From the NCBI RefSeq assembly GCF_029784155.1, contig NC_073693.1, positions 288,086,875-288,150,874 on the forward strand: DNA of 64,000 bases, written 5' to 3'. Below the pieces are notes generated by a model. The model did not search any database. It was not told the origin of the DNA and saw only the letters and a program-made list of their open reading frames with translations. Positions 1-12,555 of this stretch are shown here, one piece after another. The first letter of the stretch is position 1; the number at the start of each line of letters is the position of its first letter. The DNA comes from Uranotaenia lowii. Taxonomy: Eukaryota; Arthropoda; Insecta; Diptera; Culicidae. A program made the translations under genes and the position numbers.

Positions 1-1007
1 TTATAAAATTTACCTGTAAAAATAATTTAGTTTTTGAACGGTATTTTAAGATTTGTAAATTTATAATTTAGCAAAGTCAAAAATCATTTATCAAGTTGAC
101 AACTCTTATCCGCGTATAATAATGTTTCCAGATTGCCTGGTTTTATCCGGATTTGTAAATTTGATACAAAATTTTGCTACGTATCGTGAATTAACTTGCG
201 AGATTAAAAGGCGCAAACTTTACCGTCGGCACTTAAGCGCCATCCACTATGTGTAGATGTGCCAACGGTCATCTATTTAATTAGCCCGGACTCTTACCCC
301 AGGGGGGACAATTTAAATTTGCGCGAATCTCGTGTTGAAGGTTTGGCAATCTCAAGGGAAAAAATCAAAATGTAATTAATGAAATTTAAAAGCAAAAATG
401 ACTTACCGACGACGCGCCGATTCCTTACGTTTAGCGTCCTAACGCGGACTTTCAACTGGCCTCCAAGGACCAGGTTCGATAATCAGTAGGCACTTCCACT
501 AACCGACTCCCCGTTTAGATCGAACCGAATGCGCGGAACAACAGCGTCGGAGATTGCCAGCCTCAACGACTTTTGGGTTTTCCGATACGGCCACACAACT
601 TCCACTTCAACAACGACTACGAGTTTCAAAAAATACGATATTTCGATTTCAACGAGCGAGTTTTCCGATCAGCGTCTGGAGTCTAAGAGAGCGACTCCCG
701 GGTCACCAGCTAGCAAAAAGCTTCCCGATTGCTTCCCCCTATGAGGTTGGCTTCGGGTTTTTGCTAAGACAATGCTCGTAGATCGCGCGCGAAATTCAAG
801 CATTTCTTCTCAACGGTTGAAATGGACGTTACGTCGACTAGCCATCTTTACTTTTGGTAGCCCTCTTGATGTCGGATCGTGAAGTTCAATCCGTATCAAC
901 AGGGCCGGTTCATCATCTGCTACCTAGAGATTTATACCTTGAGATTTCCAAGAAAATAGAATAAAAATATATAAAATAAGTTGCAACGCAACAATTTGAC
1001 AAAAATT
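1..1007. other. Unassigned flank with a GC-richer block
   Basis: AT-rich sequence containing a clearly more GC-rich block at about 180-940. Short open frames at 529-781 show no recognisable motif. The block has the look of an old repeat fragment or untranslated sequence, but I see no terminal repeats, no retroelement motifs and no splice-bounded exon, so it is left unassigned. Confidence 0.4.
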
Positions 1008-1310
1008 CGGTCCAGCCCGGTTGCCAGGATTTGATTGATTGATTTCTTCCCTGATTTATTCACTTAAATAGCAAAACCCAATTAAAGAAAGCAAATTGAG
1101 CTGCAATTTTTTTAATGCGTACAAAAAAAAATTTTTTTAGCAAGTTCTATAAAAATAATCATGACGGATTTGACCAAATTTGCTTGGTTATTGCCCGGAT
1201 TTTTGCTCGACAATTTTGAAATCAAATGCTCGGATTATGCCAGCTTTTAAAATAAAATAGCCCAGATTTTTCTGGCCCGGAAACGTGCTGAAATAAATCT
1301 GGCCACCTTA
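1008..1310 (+). mobile_element. MITE family A, copy 1 (partial)
   Basis: Matches the complete copy at 45,627-46,066 in its CCCGG-rich segments: a Cs-and-Gs rich start near 1,017, then TTGCCCGGATTTTTG near 1,192 and GGCCCGGAAACGTGCTG near 1,274. It ends in ATCTGGCCACCTTA at 1,297-1,310, equivalent to the family's right TIR. The left end has decayed and no target-site duplication is visible. Confidence 0.6.
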
Positions 1311-3361
1311 GTGTATTAAAAATGAACACCGTAAAATGGGGTTATTTCTCCAGAGTTAAATCGGAACGAAAATCAGAACGATTTTTGAGATTGAAATGTT
1401 AAGCAATCAAGCAACTAAGCAAATCAGCATATTTTATTTTATTCTTTTTTTCAGGAACGAAACGTTTCATGATAAATTGCATTAAAGCAAACAAAAACTC
1501 AGTTTTTTTTTATGTTGCTAAGGTAAATTTAAAAAAAAAGTTGTTTGTAGCAAAAAAAACGCAAAATTTCATATTATGGCAAGTTACCACGTAAAAGAGT
1601 GATGTTACATGTCTTCATTTTTCATACATAGATAAAAAAAATTTCAACATGTTTTTAGAGAAAAAAAAGCACATTTATTCCAAGCTGTTTCGAACGGTGA
1701 CACATTTTAACAAAGCATTGTTTAGTTCACTTATCGTGAGCTTAATCAGGACGTGTCCATAAAAGTTATTCAAATCTCTCAAGATTGAAGAAAATTTACT
1801 TTTAAGTAGATCCTAGAAGAAAGAGCTTTCAATTCTCGTAAGAGTTCTTGAAAAAAATTTAAATTTAATTTGAACTTCTTTGCCTGTGCAGTTAGGCACC
1901 ACCCTCAATATTTCTTCGAATATAAGTTTGGGAGATAGTAACAAAGATAATAACTGGAGATAGGAAAAAAATGTGATAGTCAAAATCTTTGCTCTAATGA
2001 TTTTTCTTTCAAATAGTGGAAGCTTAAATTAAATAACGCATATTATTAAGTTGAGGAATTTAAAGTTCATGAGTATCTAAATAAACAAGCCACTGTCCCT
2101 ACCACACTTGAAGGGTGACAAAAAATTAATTTTTGAAAATTGATGGTAAAACACACTTTAATTTTTTTTTCATATACTTATAAAGATTGGTTAATCATTC
2201 CAAAGAATTCACTCGGAGGAATAAAAAAGCTGAAGATTCGGGGGGCATGCAAATACGAGAGTGAGCGTAAACAAGACCATTTTTCCATCCCCCGCATACA
2301 AAAACAAAACTTTCCTTATTAAAATATTTATTTTGGAACATTTTTAAATGGAACTGCGGTGGTTTTTAATAAGAACTAAATTCAATTTGATTTTATAAGG
2401 TTTTTTGAGCAAATCACATCAAGAAATCAAACAAAAATTATCATACTTGTCAAAATTTAGCATGGTTACTTATTAAGTTTTATGTTATTTCAAATATTTC
2501 AAAAATTGAAGGAAATTCTTGTATCCAAAAGCAAAATTAAAATATTGTGAAAAAACTTGGGTTCAGATAAAAAAAGAATTCACGAATTTGATAAAAAGAA
2601 TAGAATTTCGATTTAAGTTTCAGGACACAGATTTATAATCCTTAATTAGCCCTTATTTAAAAATTAATTTAAAACTCGGAAATCATTTACATGATATTCA
2701 GGTGTATTTTAATCCAGTACTAGGTTTGACAACAAAGTAAAGGGTGTATTTCAACTGCAATTGATTGTGACTCTACATTGAAGGACAGCTTAAACTACAC
2801 AAGATTACAAATTTTTTGTGCACATGTTTAATAACAGATTTAGAAAGAATTAGGCGTCGATAATTCGATAAATTTGTCAAATTTTTGTCTATCACCTACA
2901 GTTTTGGTACTCTGGCTCGTAAAATAAATTTAAATCTACTCATTTTAATTGAAATCAGTCATCAGTTTTTGATACATTAATTAACTTTTAAAAAACATAA
3001 AACTGTTTTTGGTACTTTGGCCATTGTGTTTTGACGAAAAAAAATCTGACTTTCTGTAATTCAACCAAAAAATTCTGTGACGGCTTTCTGTTATGCTTTT
3101 TCAATTATGTATTTTAATTTAAAAGCCAAGTCAAATTGTGTATTTTTATATTTTAATTAAGAAAAATCAATTAAAACTACCAACTTTATCATACTTTTCG
3201 ACTTAAAAGATAATTATCCAAAATAAATATTGGCATTCGAAATTGAATTATGAAAAAAAACTCAAAAGTTTTAAAATTCTTTCAAATTTGACAATATTTC
3301 TTAAATTTTGCGTTCTTTAACAAGAATTCTATGATTAAAATAGGCTCCAAAATTATGAGAA
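1311..3361. other. AT-rich intergenic sequence, nothing recognised
   Basis: About 2 kb of AT-rich DNA full of A and T homopolymer runs. The 60-aa frame at 2,140-2,322 has no motif and is treated as chance. No inverted or tandem repeats were seen. Confidence 0.5.
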
Positions 3362-3399
3362 ACTAGCTGACCCGGTGTGCGTTGCAACACCTTCCAGAA

Positions 3400-4798
3400 A
3401 GTTTTGTTTTGTAAGTATCATAAGTGCTCGGTTTAAGCCAAAAAACTTGTATAAAGCCTCCCCATCCCCTTCCCATCCGCATAAGCTGGAAGGAGGTCCC
3501 AGGTCAAATTTGATTTTTTTTATTGATTACTTCTATACCAAGAAAATTGTATTGGACCCCCTCCCCGTTTCTTATGTACTCACTGGAAAAAAAAATATGG
3601 TGTTTCAAATAATCATTGAACCATTTCTCGTACCCAAATGATTTCGTTTGTCATATCTGGTTCCATTTGTCTGATAAGTTCTTGGTTTATGCAAAACAGT
3701 TTTATAAGAGCTCACCTCTTCCCTAACTTTATCCCAAATTGAAGGAGAAAGGAGTTTCAAATAAGCATACTACCATTCATCGATTCCAAATGCCCTCCCA
3801 TATAAAATTTGTTTCCATTTTTTCGATTAGTTCTCGAGTTATTTGAAAAATTTTAACGAAGACCCCTTCTCTCCTTCAAATCACCCCATTGGAAGGAGGC
3901 AATAGTAGCAAATATTCATTGAAACATTCCTCGTAACTACTCAAATACATACTACCAAGTGAAATTTGGTTCCATTTGCTGAATAAATTCTCGAGTTATG
4001 TAAAAAATTGTATGATTGCAACCTCCTACCTTAAAATTTCCCCACAGGAAGAACAGAGGGTTCTCAAAATATCATAGAGACATTTCTCGTATTCAAATAC
4101 CTTCCCATGCCAAATATAGATGCATATGCTTTAATAGTTTTGCAGTTATGCTGACAAATGTAAAAGAGCCCCCTTCCCCCCTTTCTATCTCTCCACAAAA
4201 TAAAGAGAAGGGTATCATATATTCATAGAACCCTTTCTTGTACCCAAATATTCCTCCAAGCCAAATTTGGTTCCATTTGCTCGAATAGTTCTCAAGTTAT
4301 ACAATAAAAATGTATAGAAGCCCCCCCCCCCGCTCTCTCTGCCTTTATCACCACTGAAAAAAAGAGGGGTCAAAATAACCATACAAACATTTCTTGTGCT
4401 CCAATGCCCTCCAATGCCAAATTTTGATCCAATATCTTGATTAGTTCTCGAGTTATGTAACAAATAGTAAGGTATGCCCCCTCCCCCCTTCCTATCTCCT
4501 CAGTGAAAGGAAGGAGGGGTACCTAATATTCTTAGAAATATTCTTCATACTCAAATACCACCACATGCCAAATTTTATACCATTTGCTTGATTGGATCTC
4601 GAGTTATGCAAACATTGGTCTTTTGTTTCGGAGGCCCCTCCCTCCCTTCATGAGAGAGGGAGGGGTCTCAAACCATAGTAGGAACCTTCCCCTGCCTCAA
4701 ATACCACCATCAGCCAAGTTTCACGCAAATCGGTTCAGTAGTTTTCGAGTCTATAGGGAACAGACAGACAGACAGAAATTCATTTATATATATATAGA
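3400..4798 (+). repeat. Left arm: ~150-bp degenerate tandem repeats
   Basis: Repeated blocks carry a CCAAATTTGGTTCCATTTGC-like core (for example near 3,960, 4,112, 4,262 and 4,415), then a TTCTCGAGTTATG-like segment, then a C-rich CCCCTCCCCC tract with a matching G-rich tract. The arm ends at 4,741-4,798 in TTTTCGAGTCTATAGGG, GACAGACAGACAG and a TATATATATAG run. Short open frames in it (3,375-3,641; 4,016-4,228; 4,584-4,853) are by-products of the repeats. Confidence 0.65.
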
Positions 4799-5149
4799 TA
4801 ATAAAGTTTTTTGTGATTTCGGCAACCTTGACATTGGCTTGTGGAAATTTTAGAATCTATCTATTTTTTATAAAATCAGAAGTTGATAAACTAATGAGCC
4901 CATATAAAAACTTGAAACTATATTTAAAAAACAATATTTTATTTGGTAAAAATTTAAAAAAAAAACCATTATTGATAAGAATATAACTATTTCTGACATC
5001 ACAAAGGGGCGTTTTAAAGTTTTTGATGATGAAGAATTAAACTCATTTATTAAGTTTATTTGTAGACTGCAAAACGTTTTGCTTTCAAAAATATCTAAGA
5101 GTTTTTTTTTAATTTGTTTTTATTTTGTAAAATTAATGGATTTGAGAAC

Positions 5150-5543
5150 AGTCTGGCTCAGCCCGGCACGGATGCCAAAATTTGTCCGGATTTTGCCCGG
5201 ATTTATTGACTTTATTTGGCAAATCAAACAAAAAAAAACAACAAACACCTCCATAACGAAATTTTTTGATCAAGTTTTATAGAAACGATCATTAAAGGTT
5301 TTTTGGAAGCCTTAAATACGATTCAAGTTCTGTCGACGAGCTTTGATGAATAATTTTTTTTTTAAATTCGTTTTCCAAATTTTTGTTGAGTATTTTCTGA
5401 GTTATGAGAAAATTTGCCCAGATATGGTCTGGATTTATGGTCGTTTCTTTTGAAACCAAATGCCCGGATTTTGCCAGGTTTTTATATAAAATTGCCCGGT
5501 TTGTCCGGCCCGGATACGTGCTGAAAAACTTCTGGAAACCTGA
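5150..5543 (+). mobile_element. MITE family A, copy 2 (in the spacer)
   Basis: Shares with the copy at 45.6 kb the blocks CCCGGATTT, AAGGTTTTTTGGAAGCC, CCGGCCCGGATACGTGCTGA and the end TTCTGGAAACCTGA. The left TIR is decayed (GTCTGGCTCAGCCCGG). It occupies most of the spacer between the two opposed arrays, so it either inserted there or was already present when the second array arrived. Confidence 0.65.
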
Positions 5544-5606
5544 ATGTAGCTTTTTTTAGTAGTCATCAAGAAATTTTAGCATTGAATATCAGAATTGGGT
5601 GCTCAT

Positions 5607-5632
5607 ATAATCTATATATATAAAAATTAATT

Positions 5633-5685
<53 letters not shown>

Positions 5686-7740
5686 TCCCTATAGACTCGG
5701 AAACTACTGAACCGATTTGTGTGAAACTTGGCAGGTGGGGGTATTGGAGGCAGGGGAAGGTTCCTATTGTGGTTTGAGACCCCTCCCTCTCTCGTGAAGG
5801 GGGGGAGGGGCCTCCCAAACAAAAGACAATTTTTTGCATAACTCGAGAACCCATCAAGCAAATGGTATCATATTTGGCATGGGGTGGTATTTGGGAACGA
5901 GGAATATTTCTATGAATATTTGGTACCCCTCCCTCCTTTCAGTGGCGTGATAGGAAGGGGGAGAGGGGGGCTACCTTACAATTTTTCATATAACTCGAGA
6001 ACTAATCAAGATATTGGATCCAAATTTGGCATGGGAAGGTATTTGGATACGAAAAATATTTCAATGATCATTTGAGACCCCTCCCTCTTTCCAGTTGAAA
6101 GGGGGAGGGGCCTCTTTCATATTTTTTTATATAGTTAAAAAACTAATAAAGCAAATGGAACCAAATTTGGCATGGGAGGGTATTTGGATACGAAAAATAT
6201 TTCTATGATTATTTGAGACCCCTCCCTCTTTCCAGTAGGGAGATATAAAGGGGGGGGGCTGTTTTATAGTTTTCAACATAACTAAGAAAGCAATTAAGCA
6301 AATGGAACCAAACTTGGCATGGACGGGTATTTGGGAACGTGACATGTTCTAATGATTGTTTGAGACCCCTTCCTTCTTACAGCGGGGTGGAAGGAAAGAG
6401 GGAGGGGAGTTTCATACAATTTTTACTGCATAACTCAAGAACTACAACAGCAAATGGAACCAAATTTGGCATGGAACGATATTTGGGTACGAGAAATGCT
6501 TCTATGAATATTTGGTATCCCTCACTCTTTCGAAGAGGTGGATGAAAAGGGGGAGGCGAGGTCTCCCTTACAATTTTCAGTATAACTGGAGAGCTGATCA
6601 AGCAAATTGAACCATATTTGACATGTGAGTGTATTTGGATACGAGAAATGTTTCTATTATAAATTGAAGCCGTACCTTTTAAGCGGTAAGATATAAAGGA
6701 AGAAGGGAGGGGGTTTCCATTTTTTTTTTTGCATAACTCGAGAATAAATCGAACAAATGAAACCAAATTTCATCATAATCATCAAAAAGTATTTGAGTAC
6801 GAAAAATACTTTTATGAATATTAAGTTATCACCCTTCTATTGAAAGAAGAGAACGGATGGTAGGAGGATGGTACTCCCTTTCAAGTTTATACATAACTCA
6901 AAAATTTACTACTTAAATAAAACCAAATTTGGCATGGCATGGAATATAGGAAGGGAAGAGAGAAGCTTACATTCAACTTTTATTTTACAAAATCCGAGAA
7001 ATGGACAATACTTAACATGGAAAATCATTTTGGTATGACTCTATGATTATTTGACACATCATCCTCCTTTCAGTGAGAAGGTACATGGGAGGAGGGAGGT
7101 GAGCCCAATACAATTTCGTTAGCATATGTTCTCAATTTATGCTTACGAAGCTAACAAATGGAAACAAATATGGCATGGAAAGGTACTTGGTTACGAGATA
7201 TGTTTCTACGATTGTTATAGACTCTTATGCTTTACAGTGTAGAGAGGGAAAGAAAGAAAGGGGCTCCATACAATTTTGTTGTAAAGTTTAAATACTTATC
7301 AACCAATGGAACTATATTTGATATAAGAGGATTTTTGGGAACGAAAAAAATGTTTATTAAAGATTACAATCTCCATTCCGCAGGGGGTGAAGGGAAGGAC
7401 AGGGGGGGAAGGCTATCTAATCATTTTTTTAGCATAAATCCTGAACATAAATATCAAGCAAAAACAACCATACTTTATAAGTTAGATCATTTGCGAACGA
7501 TTGATTTGGGACCCTTCTTTTTTAGGGCGAAACTTAAGGAAACAGATGAAAATTATCAGATCTTTAAATCAAATTTATAAATCAAAATTCAGAATATAAG
7601 TTATGGTTTGTGTTGCAATTTGAAACTCCAGCTGAAGCTCTCATTTTATAGTGGTTGCTTATTAATTTCGTCATAATTTGATTTTAAATAATACCAAAAA
7701 CAATAAAAATTTGAATGATTTCTGAAAATATCATTTGATT
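5607..7740 (-). repeat. Right arm: ~150-bp tandem repeats with a (CTGT)n tract
   Basis: Reverse-oriented partner of 3,400-4,798. Cores of the form CCAAATTTGGCATGG occur near 5,867, 6,027, 6,158, 6,308, 6,458, 6,610, 6,760 and 6,920, spaced at roughly 130-160 bp. Each unit also carries a GGGGGAGGGGC-type purine tract. The inner end holds TATATATATA and about 13 copies of CTGT (5,634-5,684), against only three in the other arm. Units decay toward 7,400. Confidence 0.65.
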
Positions 7741-7776
7741 CTGAAAGGTGTAGCAAAGCACACCGGGTCAGCTAGT

Positions 7777-8408
7777 GATATATATATATATGCATATTTG
7801 GATTCAGTTCTCCCGAATCAGTCAAAATCAGCTTATAAATATTTGAATCAGCTTATAAACGTAGCTTATAAATGTTTTGTAAAAAAATGGGATTTGAATG
7901 TCCTTAAAGAAATAAAACACAATTTTTCAATTTATCCATGCTTTTTTTGATGCAAATTTGTTACCAATCGAAACTAAGGATTTCAATTTTCTATCATTCG
8001 TTTTACATTAAATAAAGCAAGGATAAGAGTTCGAAATTCAAAGGCATTTCGATGGAAATGGAGTTCTTAAAAATTACAGAGTTCAAAATTATATTTCATT
8101 ATTATATTTCATAATTAATTTAAGACTAAGAAATAAAACTTGCCGACCACAGTTCACATCTGAAATACTTATCAGAAAAAACTAAAAAGAAAATAAAAAA
8201 AAATAGTTTTAAGATCAGTTTTAAATTAAAACCAATTATTCTCAAAAACAAGAAAGTATTGTTGATTCTTTCATTAGAAATTTAGTTGTGTTAATCTTGC
8301 GCTGATATGAAGAAGCTCAAGCAAAATAGATAATAAAAAAATTTCTTCAAATTTTCTTCTATTCATCATCAAGTGTATTGTTATCATTTTTTAAATCAAA
8401 TTTTTTTT
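7777..8408. other. AT-rich sequence, nothing recognised
   Basis: Opens with a short TATATATATA run immediately outside the composite element. The remainder is AT-rich with no supported gene or repeat. Confidence 0.5.
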
Positions 8409-8591
8409 GTTTCGATTATAGTCGTTTTACCATCTATATGGCATTCGCGACTTTATCACCGTTGCAGTTGGCGGATCACTATTGAAAAACTTATCCGGTA
8501 CAACTGTGTTCGATGTTTACTCTTGGGCTCGAACTCGCGGACATCGGCTCAGGCGACAACAGTCTTGCTAACTGAGCTATATCACAAGCCC
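8409..8591 (-). mobile_element. tRNA-derived SINE, copy 1
   Basis: Read on the minus strand it begins GGGCTTGTGATATAGCTC at 8,591. The pol III A box is TAGCTCAGTTAGC and the B box is GAGTTCGAGCCC; GTTCGAGCC fits the GWTCRANNC consensus. A ~110-bp unrelated body follows and ends in TATAATCGAAACAAA. Four other copies lie in this window. The upstream T-rich flank (AAATCAAATTTTTTT) resembles ATCAAATTT found past the far end of the neighbouring TIR element at 10,456, suggesting the target duplication was separated by that later insertion. Confidence 0.85.
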
Positions 8592-8595
8592 TATT

Positions 8596-10455
8596 TACCC
8601 GATCAGGAGAGCATATCAAAATAATAACTCAAACGTATCTCACCAAGATATTTACATCTGATTCAGTTATAATTAAGTACTCCAAAATTTCGATTTTAAG
8701 TTTTTCTAATCTGGATTATATCTTATTCTGATTGACAAACTTGAATGGGGTTGAGCTCATATTCACCCGATCAGGAGAGAAAAACTAAATTATATCAAGA
8801 TGAGATATTTTGATATTCAATTTTTTTCCTATCTGGATTAGTTATAATTTAGTACTCGTAGGATGTTAAAATATCTCAAATAATATCAAAAAGTCTATGC
8901 AACCATAACTAAATCATATCAACCGTTGTTATAATTTAAACAAAATTATAACTCATCCAGATAGGATATATAAACTAAAAATCTTATTGGATTTGTATGC
9001 AAAAAAGATGGCGATAAAAGATGAGAAATGAGCTCATCACTTTTCCAATCCCATCCCATCCTACCAGTTGTGCGTCCTTGCTTACTACTCTACCTGAGCT
9101 TCATAGAAGTTAGTTGTTAATTTTCGTACTGATTCTGCATAGCTCGATCCTGGCTGCTTGTTTATAGGGATGGCGCGCAAAGACAGGCAGCCGTTCGCGT
9201 TCCATAGAATTGGCCAATGGGAATTCACATAAGTGTACCTGATGAATTGGAATTTTGATGGATCGGCCCGATCGGGATCGGACAGTTGGAATTCTCAAAG
9301 GGAATCGTGCGCACGGGAATCAGGCAGTCGTTTGTGTGGTTTGAAACTGGACAATGGGAATTTCTATACGTTTACTTGAAGAATTTGAATCGGACTATTG
9401 GAATTTTAAAAGGGATGCGTGCGGACGGGCAGGCAGTCGACTTCGAGTGTCGTTCAGATGAATGGAATACATTGAAAGTTTACCTGATGCATTGAAAATA
9501 GAATGAATTGGAATAGGATTATCAGGATTTGAGAAGAAATACTAGATGTACGTACTGAAATGAACGTTTCGAAAATCCAATAGCCGCTTTTATACCAGGC
9601 AGATCAAAACAGAGAAAAACAACAGCCCCCAGTCTTTTTCTTTCGACTCATACTTCTAAATAAAAGTAAACAGGTTGATTATAGTACTAGATTGAATATA
9701 AATACTTAAGCTTTGAAAATATAAATGAAACGATGCCTCAAAAATTATTATTTGCATACATATGGGTAATCGATTAATTTCAACTTAAAGCTTCCAAAAA
9801 TGCGTTTGAAAAAATTGTTTTATCAAAAGTAGATATAATTCTGTTTTAGAAAAAACATAAACAACAAATCTCATTTCAAAACTATAACTGAATCAGATAT
9901 AAATATCTCGCTGAGATAGGTTCGAGTAACGATTTTGATATGCTCTTCTGATCGGGGCAATGATCAAGATTTTTTTCGGATTGTCCTAAAATAAAATGAT
10001 TATATCTTATTTTGTTATTCGTACAACTTTTTCTGAAACACGGACATCGAAGTCAACGGCTCAAACCTTACATTAACGAGTTTCGCTCAACAGATTCATA
10101 AAATTGAATCAAATTTTTGGGAAACCAAAAATGGGGCATGGTTTTATCAAATAAAGTGGTTTATTCACCTTCCACTAGAAAATTTTCTCGAAGCACTCAT
10201 ATCTCGATGAGTTATAATTTTGATATAATTTGTTCTGTCCAATATCAAACTTTGCTATCTGAACGAGATATAATCTTGATAGGAGCATATCAAAAACTGA
10301 TATAATTTAGCTATGACCGTATAGATTTTTTGATATAATTTGAGATATTTTAACATCCTACGAGTACTGAATTATAACTCATTTAGAAAGAAAAAAAAAT
10401 TAGTATCAAAATATCTCATCTTGATATAATTTTGTTTTTCCCTCCTGATCGGGTA
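8596..10455. mobile_element. TIR element with two interleaved inverted-repeat pairs
   Basis: The outer ends are TACCCGATCAGGAG at 8,596 and its reverse complement (CTCCTGATCGGGTA) ending at 10,455. The segment at 8,764-8,925 is nearly the reverse complement of 10,295-10,455, while 8,596-8,680 pairs with about 9,885-9,954. The pairs therefore interleave instead of nesting. Motifs such as GAGATATTTTGATAT and TTATATCAAGATGAG recur on both sides. No transposase frame is visible, so it is non-autonomous. It abuts the 5' end of the SINE on its left. Confidence 0.7.
9171..9520 (+). repeat. Minisatellite of ~110-130-bp units inside the TIR element
   Basis: About three imperfect units repeat the order ACGGGCAGGCAGTCG-like, CAATGGGAATT-like, GTTTACCTGATGAATTG-like, TTGGAATTTT-like. 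It is more GC-rich than its surroundings. The open frames in it (9,110-9,298 minus; 9,286-9,495 plus) follow the repeats and show no known domain. Confidence 0.6.
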
Positions 10456-12515
10456 ATCAAATTTATGGAGAGAGATTTTTTAACGACATCTTAATTTATT
10501 TTTTTTTTAACTCTCTGAAATAAATTACAAAATACAAAAATAATCTTTTCATCAAGATTTTTGGATATCGGAATAAACGGATTTGAAAAGATGTAGTTTC
10601 TTCACTTTTTTTTCTGATCTGAACAATATTTCTGTTTGAGGGTCATCATAAATTAATATTCTTTTCATTGTTATTAACTGATTTTGGAATTTTTCAAAAT
10701 TTTTCTGAATCAGATAAATGAAATCGAATGATGCTCAACTCACTCCTTTAAAATAATCGTTAAAACACTAAATATTAAATATCTTTCTAATAGTCGATTT
10801 TAGACATTTTTGTATAGCTTTTTGACTAAAGAAATAATTGGTAACAAAAGAGTTAATGTTTGGCAACAGTGAAAAGTAATTGTCTAAGAATATCCATCCA
10901 AATTTTTGAACTGGAATGAAAAAAAAATACAAATTTTTGGAAAATGTCATGCCTCAAATATAACCACTTTTCTATATTTCAGGATCTTAATACTATTTGG
11001 CTTGGGATATCTGATTTGAAATCAGATTTGAAAATCTTCTCTCATCAGTAAAGTTCTTCAAACGATTTGTGTTATTCAAACGATCGTTTAATTAAAACGA
11101 GCGACAATAAGTGAACACTCTGAGTTCCAACACCTTCCCAAAATTTTAAAATTGACAATTTTGAAATTCATCTCTGAAAATTCATCTTAGTGTCATGAAC
11201 GACAACTTCTTCTGATGATTGGTGTATTGATGCTTGCTGAAGCGTGATTCGAAAGCATTTCAATGAAAAACTTAACGAAAGAATATAACGAATTTTGTAT
11301 TTATTGAATACATAAACATTTATGTCAGTTCCAAAAAAATTTCAATTTTAATTGAACAACTCAAGCGTAAACTCAGGATCAAAATAAGATGAAGAGAAGC
11401 ACAATTAAACGCTCACCCAGAAACGTTGCCAACAATTACATTTTTCATAATCTGCCCTCAGATCCTCCCACGCGCGCCCAAACCATCAATGGAATCTTTT
11501 CTTGTGTTCATTTTCCTTAACCCACACAAAAGTTCCGGTTCCGGGTGGTCGAGTTCAGGTTAACGAAGTTTTATTTTTAAAACCGGAATGAAAGGTGAAC
11601 CCTGCATCGCTCTGTTTCATTGACGTAGGTAACGGGTTTTCATTTGATAAATGGATAAATCTTACGTTAAAAGGTCCTAAAATTTAATTCGAAGTGAAGT
11701 TTTTTTTTATTTTAAAATTCGCTTAACCATAAATTATTCTTAAAACGATAAAATCTTTTTTTCTTCCCACCAATTGGTTACAATGCATCCAATTTTCCCC
11801 TTATCATTTGTCATTAAGTCCACATTGTCTGCTTCCGGTTCCAGAATTTTGATTAAAATCCAACGTTTAATCCGCCAAATGACAAAATACTGAATCCTCC
11901 GAATTTAACCGATAAGGCTTGAATTAATACCGGCAGCAGCCAGCAGCAAGACTCTTATTTAAACACGAGAAGGCGAAACCGGACATCAGCCACGATGGCA
12001 GTAAAACGTTAAGAGAGCCAGAGCGAGCGAGCGAGCGACAAAAAAAGTGGAATTAATATTTCATTAACTTGGCAGGAAAACACGATCCCCGGGATCCAGT
12101 AAATGATTCACTCGATCCCGGAACCTTGGAGTTTTATTAAAAAGGCGTATACAGAGAAAAGCGGCGGAAAAAAGCAAAACAGCCGAGGTGGAGCTGGAAA
12201 AAAAATCTGAATCCGGAGATGTTATTTCAGGCTTCGAGGCACTTTTGGCAGGGCAAGTCCAGTCCAGGCAGTGAATAAATTTTAATACATTGTGCGTTTT
12301 GGGCAGCTTAGTTTTTTTTTGGCTGGGAGAGGGAGCTTTTTGGCAAAGTCCGAAATAATAGAGCGCTACATACACATTCAGTCATTCATCGGATCAGGGT
12401 TTGAATTTCATTTTTGCAAAGACGAAAGAATATTAAATTAAAGCCGCTGATAAACTTCTCGCTTCCTAGAATGGAGATAAGGTGTTAATCATATTTTTAT
12501 CTTTTCTTTTTCCAG
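10456..12515. other. Unassigned, partly less AT-rich sequence
   Basis: AT-rich to about 11,400, then a more mixed segment (11,400-12,480) containing CCGGTTCCGGGTGG near 11,535 and a GAGCGAGCGAGCGAGCG run near 12,021. It looks like intron or regulatory DNA of a large gene, but no coding signal was found. The 103-aa minus frame at 12,064-12,375 has no recognised motif. Confidence 0.4.
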
Positions 12516-12555
12516 GAAGCTTGCTCCAACGGATTTTAATTACAGGTTATCAAGG
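12516..12555 (+). other. Candidate 40-nt micro-exon with strong splice sites
   Basis: A pyrimidine-rich tract (ATCTTTTCTTTTTCCAG) ends at 12,515, and a GTAAGT donor starts at 12,556. The 40 nt between are more mixed in composition than the flanking AT-rich DNA. A canonical acceptor and donor this close together fits a small cassette or untranslated exon of a gene whose other exons lie outside the window. Chance co-occurrence is quite possible; no frame or partner exon supports it. Confidence 0.25.

Larger units (their letters stand above)
3362..7776. mobile_element. Composite of two opposed repeat elements with matching outer ends
   Basis: The outer ends mirror each other: ACTAGCTGACCCGGTGTGC at 3,362-3,380 and its reverse complement ending at 7,776, with about 30 bp of near identity continuing inward. 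Each half is an element that starts at this motif, runs through tandem ~150-bp units, and ends in a GACAGACAG tract plus TATATATATAGAT. The two TATA ends face each other across a ~800-bp spacer. Either these are two copies inserted tail to tail or one foldback-type element. Similar ends recur in many insect genomes, but I cannot name the family with confidence. Confidence 0.6.

Noticed and set aside
5589..5861. Minus-strand 90-aa and 76-aa frames with TDRQTDRQ repeats
   Set aside because: They translate the CTGT microsatellite and the tandem array end.
8521..8591. Functional tRNA gene on the minus strand
   Set aside because: It has A and B boxes, but no proper anticodon arm or acceptor pairing could be made, and the same sequence recurs as a longer SINE with target duplications.
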